Source: JAQUSX01 sp035446985 (GTDB lineage Bacteria > Bacillota > Clostridia > Christensenellales > CAG-314). From it: 64,000 nt of DNA. The translations under genes were made by a program, and so were the position numbers. Position 1 is the first letter of the stretch. The number at the start of each line of letters is the position of its first letter. The notes beneath the pieces were generated by a model that did no database searches, had not been told where the DNA came from, and saw nothing but the letters and a program-made list of their open reading frames with translations. The stretch covers positions 10,491 to 74,490 of the forward strand of contig DAOTGG010000002.1 in assembly GCA_035446985.1 (NCBI GenBank), written 5' to 3'. Below, piece after piece: positions 50,941-59,524 of this stretch.

Positions 50941-50968
50941 AGTATATCATGTTTTAAAAAAAACACAA
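50941..50968 (-). promoter_or_regulatory. Extended -10 promoter giving a leaderless ATP-grasp mRNA
   Basis: On the minus strand TTGTGT (50963-50968), 16-nt spacer, TATACT (50941-50946) with extended TGA, then 7 nt (TATTTTT) to the ATG. Confidence 0.68.
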
Positions 50969-50985
50969 TCAAATTGACAATACGC

Positions 50986-51014
50986 TTTACAACAAAAATT
51001 TTTTATGATATATT
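50986..51014 (+). promoter_or_regulatory. Promoter of tRNA-Val
   Basis: TTTACA (50986-50991), 17-nt spacer, TATATT (51009-51014) with extended TGA; the tRNA begins 15 nt later. Confidence 0.75.
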
Positions 51015-51028
51015 TTACCTAACCTTAC

Positions 51029-51104
51029 GGACGATTAACTCAGCTGGGAGAGTGTCTTCTTGACGTGGAGAAAGTCACAGGTTCGAGTCCTGTATCGTCC
51101 ACCA
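51029..51104 (+). tRNA. tRNA-Val (anticodon GAC)
   Basis: Seventy-six nucleotides including an encoded CCA. Acceptor stem GGACGAT/ATCGTCC, D-arm ACTC/GAGT, anticodon stem TCTTC/GGAGA (one G-U) around loop TTGACGT with anticodon GAC, and T-arm ACAGG-TTCGAGT-CCTGT all fold. It reads GUC and GUU. It has its own promoter and is divergent from the ATP-grasp gene. Confidence 0.96.
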
Positions 51105-51110
51105 AATATC

Positions 51111-51152
51111 CCGACCAAACGCAAAATCTATGCTTCGCTTGATTTTGGTCGG
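51111..51152 (+). repeat. Inverted repeat after tRNA-Val
   Basis: CCGACCAAA (51111-51119) and TTTGGTCGG (51144-51152), a perfect 9-bp stem 7 nt after the CCA end; possibly a 3' processing hairpin. Confidence 0.65.
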
Positions 51153-51163
51153 ACTTAATAAGG

Positions 51164-51195
51164 AACTCCGCTATAAAAGCGGAGTTAATTTTAAT
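51164..51195 (+). terminator. Probable terminator of the tRNA-Val transcript
   Basis: AACTCCGC (51164-51171) pairs with GCGGAGTT (51179-51186), followed by AT-rich sequence on the plus strand. It also lies just beyond the stop of the convergent minus-strand gene. Confidence 0.7.
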
Positions 51196-51205
51196 TTAAG
51201 AGCAA

Positions 51206-52342
51206 TTATAAATTTGTTTGTATTATTTCTGCTATTTTCTTTGATTGTTCAATATATTCATTCATAATATTTACTATTTCATCTACCAGTTCTGATATCT
51301 GTCGTTTTTCAAAATCAAATTCATTGAATATCTTTCTTTGAAGTACATACCACTGCATACTAACTATTTCCTTAATTTCATAGCCTTTATCTTGCAATTT
51401 TTTTATCATTTTTTTAAACCAAGAATCATCTTCCCTTAAATCCCATTCGCTATTTATGTATCCTTTTATGGTTATTTGACATTCAATGTCATAAAGAGAA
51501 TTATTGTTATATTTGACTTCTGAATATAAATAAAATCTTCTATCTTGCCACCAATCATTAGAATAGATTCTATAAGTATTTCCGTCATCTGCGATTTGCC
51601 ATTTCAATGATTTGTTTTGTGATTCATCTATTTCAGCTTTTACCAAACTTTTTATCTGATCCATAATATTTTCATAAGAATTTTGCGCTTCGGTAATTTT
51701 GTCTATGTTATTTAAATATAATAAGTCGCTTTCTGATATTTTTATTTCTTTCATTAGATATCTCCTGCAATGTTCAATAAAATCTTTTGCGATAATATTG
51801 TAATTTTCATTTTTGCCATTTTCCGTAGTTTTTAAGATTTCGATAATGTCATCGTATGTAACGATATCGAAATTTTCATTTATTGGCTTTATGCGATTAT
51901 AATGAGGTTTTAGAAAAACATATTTTTTTAAATCATATTTAGCATAATATTTTTCGCAAAAATCATAATAATAATCTGTTTGATTATCGTGTTCAAATGA
52001 ATTTATTTTATTTTCAATCGTGATTACAAACTTTCCAACAACTTCAATTAAAATATCAATGCGTTTCCCATAAGCATATTTTTCCAAATAAATTTTAACC
52101 TTATCATTACTTCCAACTCTTTGATTAACATTGATTTTTTCAAGAAATTCATTTAGGAATATCGGATCATCTCCATTTGACTTTGGATTAAATAAATATG
52201 CTAAAATTCTTGATACAAAAAGTTCTTCATACGGCTTTCTTATGATATCCAGAACAGTTGCATATTTTGAGTCTTCTACTAGCTCATTGCTTGCATTTAT
52301 ATAATCTTTAAAGGTCTTTTCATTTTCTTTGTTTTCTATCAT
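51206..52342 (-). CDS. PD-(D/E)XK nuclease superfamily protein
   Basis: A 378-residue protein. The early part carries a PD-(D/E)XK-like core, KRIDILIEVVGKFVITIENKI, with the Asp and the Glu-x-Lys positioned as in this nuclease superfamily, followed by HDNQTDYYYDF. The rest is helical and rich in Lys, Glu, Ile and Asn. Relatives are often annotated as PD-(D/E)XK family or restriction/defence-related proteins of unknown target. It looks more AT-rich than its neighbours and sits next to a tRNA gene, which is consistent with horizontal gain. SD AGGTAG is weak. No methylase partner is present. Confidence 0.72.
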   Translation of the reverse strand: MIENKENEKTFKDYINASNELVEDSKYATVLDIIRKPYEELFVSRILAYLFNPKSNGDDPIFLNEFLEKINVNQRVGSNDKVKIYLEKYAYGKRIDILIEVVGKFVITIENKINSFEHDNQTDYYYDFCEKYYAKYDLKKYVFLKPHYNRIKPINENFDIVTYDDIIEILKTTENGKNENYNIIAKDFIEHCRRYLMKEIKISESDLLYLNNIDKITEAQNSYENIMDQIKSLVKAEIDESQNKSLKWQIADDGNTYRIYSNDWWQDRRFYLYSEVKYNNNSLYDIECQITIKGYINSEWDLREDDSWFKKMIKKLQDKGYEIKEIVSMQWYVLQRKIFNEFDFEKRQISELVDEIVNIMNEYIEQSKKIAEIIQTNL

Positions 52343-52359
52343 AAACTACCTATTAATTT

Positions 52360-53064
52360 TTATTTACACGTTATATGCAATATATCGGACATGCTGTCGT
52401 ACTTGTTTAACGTGCCGTCGGAGATAAGGTACACCACGTCCGCGCTGTTCATAACGGTAATATCGTGAGTTACCACGATAACGCATTTGTTTTTTTCGTG
52501 AGCGAGCTTTGTCAGCAGCGTAATAATATTATTACTGTTTTCGCTGTCAAGGTTGCCCGTCGGCTCGTCCGCAAGTAGTAGCCGTCTATCCATAGTCAAA
52601 GCTCTTGCCACAGCCACACGCTGCTGTTCGCCGCCGCTTATTTTGCCGGGATAACGGTCAAGCAGATTTTCGGGCAACGACACTAATTTCGCAAGCTCTT
52701 TTGCATCGGCTATCGCTTTTTCTTTTTCCACATGGCATAGCTCCATAGGATACATTATATTTTCCAAAGCGGTGAGTAGCTGGAACAGACAAAAATCCTG
52801 ATAAACGATGGAAACGCTTTTTTTACGGTAATCATCCAAATTGAGTTTGTCGGTCGATTCGCCTTCAAAAATTACATCTCCCTTATTTGGTAAATCCAAT
52901 CCCGCCATAAGCGAAAGCAGAGTGCTTTTACCGCTTCCCGATTTTCCTATTATCGCATAAAATTTGCCTTGTTCAAAACTGCAGTTTACGTTATTCAAAA
53001 CGTTCTTTTTTTCGCCGCTTCCTTCATAACTGTAACAAACGTTGTTTAATTTTAATATAGCCAT
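52360..53064 (-). CDS. ABC transporter ATP-binding protein (LolD/MacB/FtsE type)
   Basis: A 234-residue ATPase with Walker A GKSGSGKST (about 40-48), Q-loop VYQDFCLF, signature SGGEQQRVAVARAL, Walker B LLLADEPTGNLD and switch His in VVTHD. The subfamily pairs with FtsX-like permeases, and the upstream gene is one, 9 nt away. Together they make an exporter or mechanotransmission machine for lipoproteins, peptides or antibiotics; the cargo is unknown. Confidence 0.93.
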   Translation of the reverse strand: MAILKLNNVCYSYEGSGEKKNVLNNVNCSFEQGKFYAIIGKSGSGKSTLLSLMAGLDLPNKGDVIFEGESTDKLNLDDYRKKSVSIVYQDFCLFQLLTALENIMYPMELCHVEKEKAIADAKELAKLVSLPENLLDRYPGKISGGEQQRVAVARALTMDRRLLLADEPTGNLDSENSNNIITLLTKLAHEKNKCVIVVTHDITVMNSADVVYLISDGTLNKYDSMSDILHITCK

Positions 53065-53073
53065 GATTTCCTC

Positions 53074-56046
53074 CTACTCTTCCGCTTTTAATATCGATCT
53101 GACCGAACACTTGTTTATTTGTTTTATTGATATCGCAGTTCCCCCAAGCCAGCACCCCACGAAAGCAACCGCCAGTATCAAACCTAACCACGTGATTGTT
53201 TTCATAACGAGTAAATATCCTAATACTCCCAACGCGGCTCCTATAAAACTCAATATCAGATGCTCGTAAAAAATGCTCCTGAACGATTCTTTGGGGTTCG
53301 CTCCCTGCCCTCGCATCATAGCGATTTCGCGTTTGCGCATTTGTATCAATATATAAGGCGCAAATCCGCCGATAAGTTCCAGCAGCAGATAAATCACGGG
53401 GAAAGTATTGTTCATATACCATATACGCTGAGATATCGCGCTGGTCATATTTAAAAACGTTTTGTCCTCAATGGTGACAAAAATTCTCATATCATGGATT
53501 CTGTTTACTTCCGAATACCCTCTATTGGAAAGAAACGCTTTAAAATCCGATAACACCGCGCCGCTGGTCAACTTAAAACTAACGCTGTTAAATACGTATG
53601 GATACAGATAACTTGTGTGTGTATTTTCTATTAGTGAAGCCGGGGATATATAACGCGCAAGCTGGCAATAAATTTGATCCTTTGAGCCCGGTTTGACATA
53701 ACTTCCCACTACCAAAAAATCGTCAAAGAAAAAATCTCCTTCATAGATAATAAGCCGAATAGTATCGCCAAGCTCCACTCCGTTTTCTTCCATAAAATCT
53801 GTGGAAACCATACAATACGGCTGTTCGCCCAATTCCTGTTTCAAAAACGACGAATCGTATCCGTCTAAAAACTCAGTAACGATAGAAGAGCTGTAATAAA
53901 ATTCAGGCAGCTTTTCGAGACTGTTTGTGTAGATTACCCGCGCGTTTGCGGTAACTTTGTCCACAAAGGTTTCATACGCAAATCCTGTCGGTATTCTAAA
54001 TTCGGGCAATTCTATCGGTACTCCGTTTTTCGCCGACGTACCTATATATAAATAAGGTTGATATTTGGAAACGTTAAGCTCTTCAATCATACCCGTCTGA
54101 TACAATTCGTTAAGAAGCGAACCGCGTATCAATAGCTCGTTCATTTTTGTTCCGTTAATATCTGTATAATATCCGCCTATTTCCGCGCTCTCGTTCATTT
54201 CAACAAGTTTTTGCGTATAAGACTGCGTGGTAAAAGAAAGCTGGAACATCAATACGACCGCGCAAATCGCTACTATTATCGGTATTAAAGAACGGAAGTT
54301 GCCTCTTATAATGGAAAGCCAAGCGTATTTAAGCGGACCGCCGTTAAGCGCATGCGAGCGGGCTTTGCCGAAAACGTTTGTTTTGCGATGATGTTTATGC
54401 GTGTTTACGCTTACCAGACCGAAGATAAAACAAGAAATCATCGACGCCACAAAAACGCTTGCCGCGGTAAGAGCGAATACGCCGAAGCTTATGTTTGACG
54501 TAAACTGTATAGCCTTTACCATTGACAAACTGCCGTTGCTGTACATAAGGTCATAAGAAGCATAGCTCTGCACAACGCTTTCCAATATTTTTATCATAAC
54601 GCCCGATAACGCCGCGCTGATTAAAACGCCTATGATGCAGGCCGCCAAAGCGATGCACCCCGCGCCGAATAGGAAATATATGAAAATATTTTTCGTTTCA
54701 ACGCCGAGTCTGCGCATTGTTTTTGCGGAGTCGCGCTGTCTGTAAATAAATAAAAATCCGAATAACGCCGCGATAGCGATGCCTACAACTGCGCTCGCGC
54801 AAGTTACTATTATCGCTATACGCATAACGTCGTTGAGCGGCTGCGTCACGTCGGTGTAGCCTTGGTCGTATACCGTCATTCTTACTCTGTCGGGCAAAAG
54901 CGGCGTAATATCGTCGATAAATTGATTTGCGCTTTTATTATCAATGGTGGCTTGTCCAAGCACGAACGAAAGATGAGCGTCAGCCAAATTCAAATCGTCG
55001 GTTTTTGGAATATAGAGCGAATTTTTATATTCGGTTTTGGTATTTGTTAATCCTACAACGGTATATTCTATCGATTCCTTAAAGCCTTGCGGAGCCCAAT
55101 AGCTTTCCCGTTTTGCCGTTTCGCTTTCATACGCAAAGTTTATAACGAATTTATCGCCTAGTTTTAAATTCAGATAAGTAGCCAAATATTCGGGCATAAC
55201 GCAGACTTTTGCGCCGCTAGTATATTCTTCTTCAGTAAAATATCTGCCTTCGGTCAAATACAACGAAGTCTGCTGAAATGGAAACAATGCTTCTATATCG
55301 TTAGTCGCTTGGACTGTGTAACACTTATTGATAACGCGGTATGTTTCCGCTATATCGTAAAAATAACTGTCATTCGGTATGGTATAGCCGCCTTCCTCGT
55401 TGGTTACGTCTATAATCATATTTTCAATAGATCCGTTAAGTCCGTCCCTTTCCGAGATTGCGTTTTCAAACGGTATTAAAGAAACGTGTCTATACGCCGA
55501 ATCGCCGTAATAAAATTCGCAATTTAATAAATAATAATGCTTGTACTGAAGTTCCATACCTTCAGTATTAACGTATATCATCAGATTGTCGACTTTTTCG
55601 TAAGAATACAACGATTCAGCAACGACGCCGTTATAAACCTCTTCGCCTGTTTTATAGCCTTGAATGTATATCAGTAAAACCGCTTTCTTTTTTAATAAAG
55701 CCAGGTTGTTTACGTCTATCCTGTCTTCGGTATATCCGAGCGCCATTTGGGTTGAATCCCAACCCAATACCGCGGGATTTTGAGTAATCGTCGAGATATC
55801 AAAATTTTCAAAAAAACTGCCTATCTTTGTATCGTATTCGGTATCGTCAGGATACGTAGCGCCCATATATTCGAATTTCGCCACAGTAATATAGTTTTCC
55901 TCGCAGTCCTGCAAAATGTCCTTTATCATTACCGACAAGCTTACGCTGATAGACATGATAACCACTATCAGTATTATCAAAATTAAAAAAAGCACGGACT
56001 TTTTTGAAGACCGAAGAACATTCTTAATACTATGGTTGACAAACAT
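53074..56046 (-). CDS. FtsX-family ABC transporter permease, large double-repeat form
   Basis: A 990-residue membrane protein. One N-terminal helix (about 15-40) leads to a large extracytoplasmic region (about 45-400), then three helices with the FtsX pattern (about 405-540), another helix (about 585-605), a second extracytoplasmic domain (about 610-850) and three more helices (about 860-980). This double arrangement is known from two-part exporters with long ectodomains in Firmicutes. The partner ATPase follows immediately. No two-component system is adjacent, so a bacitracin-type sensing role is not indicated. SD AAAGGAG is 12 nt from the ATG. Confidence 0.87.
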   Translation of the reverse strand: MFVNHSIKNVLRSSKKSVLFLILIILIVVIMSISVSLSVMIKDILQDCEENYITVAKFEYMGATYPDDTEYDTKIGSFFENFDISTITQNPAVLGWDSTQMALGYTEDRIDVNNLALLKKKAVLLIYIQGYKTGEEVYNGVVAESLYSYEKVDNLMIYVNTEGMELQYKHYYLLNCEFYYGDSAYRHVSLIPFENAISERDGLNGSIENMIIDVTNEEGGYTIPNDSYFYDIAETYRVINKCYTVQATNDIEALFPFQQTSLYLTEGRYFTEEEYTSGAKVCVMPEYLATYLNLKLGDKFVINFAYESETAKRESYWAPQGFKESIEYTVVGLTNTKTEYKNSLYIPKTDDLNLADAHLSFVLGQATIDNKSANQFIDDITPLLPDRVRMTVYDQGYTDVTQPLNDVMRIAIIVTCASAVVGIAIAALFGFLFIYRQRDSAKTMRRLGVETKNIFIYFLFGAGCIALAACIIGVLISAALSGVMIKILESVVQSYASYDLMYSNGSLSMVKAIQFTSNISFGVFALTAASVFVASMISCFIFGLVSVNTHKHHRKTNVFGKARSHALNGGPLKYAWLSIIRGNFRSLIPIIVAICAVVLMFQLSFTTQSYTQKLVEMNESAEIGGYYTDINGTKMNELLIRGSLLNELYQTGMIEELNVSKYQPYLYIGTSAKNGVPIELPEFRIPTGFAYETFVDKVTANARVIYTNSLEKLPEFYYSSSIVTEFLDGYDSSFLKQELGEQPYCMVSTDFMEENGVELGDTIRLIIYEGDFFFDDFLVVGSYVKPGSKDQIYCQLARYISPASLIENTHTSYLYPYVFNSVSFKLTSGAVLSDFKAFLSNRGYSEVNRIHDMRIFVTIEDKTFLNMTSAISQRIWYMNNTFPVIYLLLELIGGFAPYILIQMRKREIAMMRGQGANPKESFRSIFYEHLILSFIGAALGVLGYLLVMKTITWLGLILAVAFVGCWLGGTAISIKQINKCSVRSILKAEE

Positions 56047-56206
56047 AATCGCCTATTCTCCTTTTGTTAATATGTAAAAATTTTCATTAGTTTATTGTAA
56101 TACTTGCTGAAAAAAAGTGAAAATACCCACAAGCTACTCTATGATAACATAAAAGTTCTTTCATTAAAAGACCAAAAATAAAAATATTTATTTACGCAAC
56201 AAACAG

Positions 56207-56234
56207 TTGACAAAAGATGACAGAGTATTATAAT
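56207..56234 (+). promoter_or_regulatory. Sigma-A promoter in front of the clp relic
   Basis: TTGACA (56207-56212), 16-nt spacer, TATAAT (56229-56234). It overlaps the region controlled by the CIRCE element that follows. Confidence 0.82.
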
Positions 56235-56238
56235 AATA

Positions 56239-56265
56239 TTAGCAGTCTTGATGAGAGAGTGCTAA
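56239..56265 (+). promoter_or_regulatory. CIRCE element (HrcA operator), first copy
   Basis: TTAGCAGTC, nine bases, GAGTGCTAA. One base differs from the classical CIRCE left arm (TTAGCACTC). It lies at the expected transcription start, so HrcA would block initiation until heat stress. Confidence 0.9.
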
Positions 56266-56315
56266 TATTATTTAAAAAAACTGATTTACTAAATATATAA
56301 AATTAAAACGGCGAA

Positions 56316-56421
56316 TAAAACAGGAAGCGCGCGAAAAGATCAATGCCTTATTAAATTTCAGACAGAGTTTTTGAACCGTCTTGACGACACTGTCATATTT
56401 ACCCTTACGCGCTCACTTTAA
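56316..56421 (+). pseudogene. Relic of a second Clp ATPase gene
   Basis: In one frame 56365-56421 reads EFLNRLDDTVIFT...LTRS, clearly the segment FRPEFLNRLDDIVMFTPLTRE of ClpB, and the DNA is close to clpB at about 59169-59230. In another frame the preceding bases read EAREKINALLNFR, matching the helix before that motif, so a frameshift separates them. Everything else of the gene (about 2.5 kb) is missing. The promoter, CIRCE and an AT-rich leader similar to that of clpB are kept, so the relic was left by an internal deletion. Confidence 0.8.
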
Positions 56422-56426
56422 AATAA

Positions 56427-56687
56427 TCACAGCGAAGCAATATGTTTTGCTTTTTCATAATCATTTTTTCTTACGTACAAAAAATAAACGTATGTCTGGT
56501 CGGAGCTGTAAGGCTGATTAAAACCGTAATAAGTCTTTGCTTCCAATACGCGTCCGACTGCTCCGCGCGAAATCACAGTTTTTATGTTATACTGAATTTT
56601 CTCTTTTTTAAGCATATTTGTAATCCGCGTCAACTCAATTCCCGAAGAATCTTTTACCAAAAGCCGTCTGTTGAAAATCGTAACCAT
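56427..56687 (-). CDS. Small protein, possibly DUF2007-like
   Basis: An 86-residue cytosolic protein starting MVTIFNRRLLVKDSSGIELTRI and ending YVYFLYVRKNDYEKAKHIASL. The alternation of a helix that faces a KKEKIQYNIKTV strand and a C-terminal YFLYVRKxDYEKA helix resembles DUF2007 (PII-like putative signal transducers), but I am not sure. SD GGGG precedes the ATG. It lies between two CIRCE-controlled promoters; transcription from the first would run antisense through it. Confidence 0.6.
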   Translation of the reverse strand: MVTIFNRRLLVKDSSGIELTRITNMLKKEKIQYNIKTVISRGAVGRVLEAKTYYGFNQPYSSDQTYVYFLYVRKNDYEKAKHIASL

Positions 56688-56787
56688 AACATTCCCCTAT
56701 TTATTTTATTTTTCGACTATATATATAATATCATATAATTAGATCAAAAAATAAATTAAATTTACTGAAAAAAAAGACTAAATTAAG

Positions 56788-56816
56788 TTGACAGAATTTA
56801 CCCTTTCTATTATGCT
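56788..56816 (+). promoter_or_regulatory. Sigma-A promoter of clpB
   Basis: TTGACA (56788-56793), 17-nt spacer, TATGCT (56811-56816), directly followed by CIRCE. Confidence 0.82.
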
Positions 56817-56817
56817 A

Positions 56818-56844
56818 TTAGCAGTCTTGGTAAGAGAGTGCTAA
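56818..56844 (+). promoter_or_regulatory. CIRCE element (HrcA operator) of clpB
   Basis: TTAGCAGTC, nine bases, GAGTGCTAA, with the same single deviation as the first copy. Its place just after the -10 box implies HrcA repression of clpB. Confidence 0.92.
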
Positions 56845-56917
56845 TTTTAAAAAACTCTAACTATTTTATAAATATAAAAAATTTCAAATGACAAAAAATA
56901 ATCAAGGAGGAAAAAAT

Positions 56918-59503
56918 ATGGATATAAATAGATTTACAAAAAAAGCGATGGAAGCGCTGAATAACGCGCAAACGGCTGCATCCACGCACAACAACTCGGA
57001 AATTTTGCCCGAGCATATAGCGGCGGCTTTGGTAGGCGACGACGGCGGTTTGATACCGCAAATATTAGTCAGAAAAAACCTGTCGCCAAAAGTTCTGTAT
57101 GATAAACTGACACAAATAATAAAAAATTTGCCTACTGTAACGGGCGGCTCGGAACCTTATCTCAGTAATTCCGCGGGCGCGATACTTTCCGCTGCGGAAA
57201 AACTCGCTACCAAGTATCATGACGAGTACGTCAGCGTAGAGCATTTGTTTGAAGCGATACTGGACAATCCGACCGATTCGTTAAAACGTGTTTTTGCGTC
57301 AATCGGCTTAACGAAAAAAGATTTTACGGAAGCTTTGGCAAAGATCAAAACTCAGCCCGTAACCAGCGATTCGCCCGAAGAAACTTTTGACGCGCTTAAT
57401 AAATACGGCTATGACCTTGTTGAAAGAGCAAAAACTGGAAAACTTGATCCTGTCATCGGACGTGACGACGAGATCCGTAACGTAATACGGATTTTGTCCC
57501 GTAAAACGAAAAACAATCCCGTACTTATCGGCGAACCCGGTGTGGGCAAGACCGCAATCGTAGAAGGATTGGCTCAGCGTATCGTACGCGGCGACGTTCC
57601 CGAAGGATTGAAAAACAAAAAACTTTTCGCTCTCGATATGGGTTCTATTATCGCGGGCGCAAAATACCGCGGCGAGTTTGAAGAAAGATTAAAAGCCGTC
57701 TTAAACGAAATCAAAAAGCAGGAAGGCAGAACGCTATTGTTTATCGACGAGCTTCATACCATAGTAGGCGCGGGCAAAACCGAAGGCAGTATGGACGCGG
57801 GAAATCTACTCAAACCTATGCTGGCTCGCGGCGAACTCCATTGTATAGGAGCGACGACGCTTGACGAATACCGCAAATATATCGAAAAGGATTCCGCTTT
57901 GGAACGGCGTTTTCAACCCGTAACGGTAAACGAGCCGACAGTCGAAGACACTATAGCTATTTTGCGTGGGCTGAAAGAACGTTACGAGATTTTTCACGGC
58001 GTACGCATACACGACCAGGCTTTGGTCGCAGCGGCAACGCTTTCAAACAGATACATTACCGACAGATTTTTGCCCGACAAGGCCATTGACCTTGTGGACG
58101 AAGCCTGCGCTCTTATCAGAACGGAAATCGACAGTATGCCGACGGAAATGGACGTAATTTCGCGTAAAATAATGCAGCTCGAAATCGAAGAAATGGCGTT
58201 ATCGAAAGAAAGCGACAGACTTTCTGTAAGCAGAGCCGAAACGGTAAAAAAAGAACTTGCGGCTTTGAAAGACAAATTTAACGCTATGAAAGCGCAATGG
58301 GACAATGAAAAAAATCAAATCACCGTTGTGCAAGACGTTAAAGCCGAAATTGACAAAACGAATTCCGAAATAGAATACGCTCAAAGAGTGGGCAACTACG
58401 GCAAGGCTGCGGAGCTAAGATACAGCAAACTTCCCGAACTTAATAAAAAACTACAGGAAGCCGAAAGCAAGAGTAAAAACAAAAACGGTTCGCTGTTGCG
58501 TGACGAAGTAACCAGCGAAGAAATCGCAAAGATAGTAGCAAAATGGACGGGCATTCCCGTAATGAAACTATTGGAAAGCGAAAAACAAAAATTACTGAAA
58601 TTAGGCGAACTGCTTCACCGCAGAGTTATCGGTCAAAACGAAGCCGTGGACAGCGTGGCAAACGCGATTTTGCGTTCCCGCGCGGGCATTGCGGACGAAA
58701 ACCGCCCTATCGGCAGCTTTATGTTTTTAGGTCCGACTGGCGTTGGTAAGACAGAGCTTGCAAAAGCGTTATCGGAATATTTGTTCGACGACGAAAAAAA
58801 TATCGTTCGTATCGATATGAGCGAATATATGGAAAAATTCAGCGTTTCGCGTCTTGTCGGCGCGCCTCCGGGATACGTTGGTTACGACGAAAGCGGACAG
58901 CTTACCGAAGCCGTACGCAGAAAACCGTATTCGGTAGTGCTTTTTGATGAAATAGAAAAAGCCCACCCCGACGTTTTCAATATTCTGCTTCAAGTACTTG
59001 ACGACGGCAGAATTACCGACAGTCAAGGCAGAACTGTGGATTTCAAAAACACGATTATCATTATGACGAGTAACCTTGGCAGCGGCATAATTTTGGACAA
59101 CGTTACGCAAAACGGACAGATAAAAGAAGAAGCTAAAAAAAGCGTTGAAAATCTTTTGAAGACGACTTTCCGTCCCGAATTTTTGAACCGTCTTGATGAC
59201 ATAGTAATGTTCACGCCGCTCACCCGCGAAAACATTATGAAAATCATAGATTTGTTACTGGACAAAGTGGTTAAGAGACTGGCGAACCAACAAATAAATT
59301 TAACCGTAACGCAAAAAGCGAAAGACATTATTTTGCAAGGCGGCTACGATCCGCATTTTGGCGCGAGACCGTTAAAGAGATTTATTGAAAGCGAAATCGA
59401 AACGCCTGTCGCTAGAGTAATACTTGCGGGCGACATAGCCGAAGGCGATACCATTACGGTAGACGGCGAAAACGGTAGCCTTACAGTAAAAACTAAAAAA
59501 TAA
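56918..59503 (+). CDS. clpB: Chaperone ClpB (Hsp100 disaggregase)
   Basis: Hexameric AAA+ disaggregase that rescues aggregated proteins with DnaK. The 861-residue protein has the N domain (about 1-145), NBD1 with Walker A GEPGVGKTAIVEG (about 195) and Walker B LLFIDELH, the coiled-coil middle domain (about 400-520) that separates ClpB from ClpC, and NBD2 with GPTGVGKTELAKAL and VLFDEIEKAHPDV. The start is the ATG at 56918 after AAGGAGG; an ATG ten codons upstream lacks a ribosome binding site. The CIRCE-controlled promoter lies about 75-130 nt upstream. Confidence 0.97.
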   Translation: MDINRFTKKAMEALNNAQTAASTHNNSEILPEHIAAALVGDDGGLIPQILVRKNLSPKVLYDKLTQIIKNLPTVTGGSEPYLSNSAGAILSAAEKLATKYHDEYVSVEHLFEAILDNPTDSLKRVFASIGLTKKDFTEALAKIKTQPVTSDSPEETFDALNKYGYDLVERAKTGKLDPVIGRDDEIRNVIRILSRKTKNNPVLIGEPGVGKTAIVEGLAQRIVRGDVPEGLKNKKLFALDMGSIIAGAKYRGEFEERLKAVLNEIKKQEGRTLLFIDELHTIVGAGKTEGSMDAGNLLKPMLARGELHCIGATTLDEYRKYIEKDSALERRFQPVTVNEPTVEDTIAILRGLKERYEIFHGVRIHDQALVAAATLSNRYITDRFLPDKAIDLVDEACALIRTEIDSMPTEMDVISRKIMQLEIEEMALSKESDRLSVSRAETVKKELAALKDKFNAMKAQWDNEKNQITVVQDVKAEIDKTNSEIEYAQRVGNYGKAAELRYSKLPELNKKLQEAESKSKNKNGSLLRDEVTSEEIAKIVAKWTGIPVMKLLESEKQKLLKLGELLHRRVIGQNEAVDSVANAILRSRAGIADENRPIGSFMFLGPTGVGKTELAKALSEYLFDDEKNIVRIDMSEYMEKFSVSRLVGAPPGYVGYDESGQLTEAVRRKPYSVVLFDEIEKAHPDVFNILLQVLDDGRITDSQGRTVDFKNTIIIMTSNLGSGIILDNVTQNGQIKEEAKKSVENLLKTTFRPEFLNRLDDIVMFTPLTRENIMKIIDLLLDKVVKRLANQQINLTVTQKAKDIILQGGYDPHFGARPLKRFIESEIETPVARVILAGDIAEGDTITVDGENGSLTVKTKK

Positions 59504-59524
59504 TCTTAATAAAAAAGCAATAAT

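Noticed and set aside
52360..56046. Bacitracin-type (Bce) antibiotic-sensing transporter
   Set aside because: The permease has a double FtsX layout with two large ectodomains and there is no adjacent histidine kinase/response regulator pair, so this more specific name is not supported.
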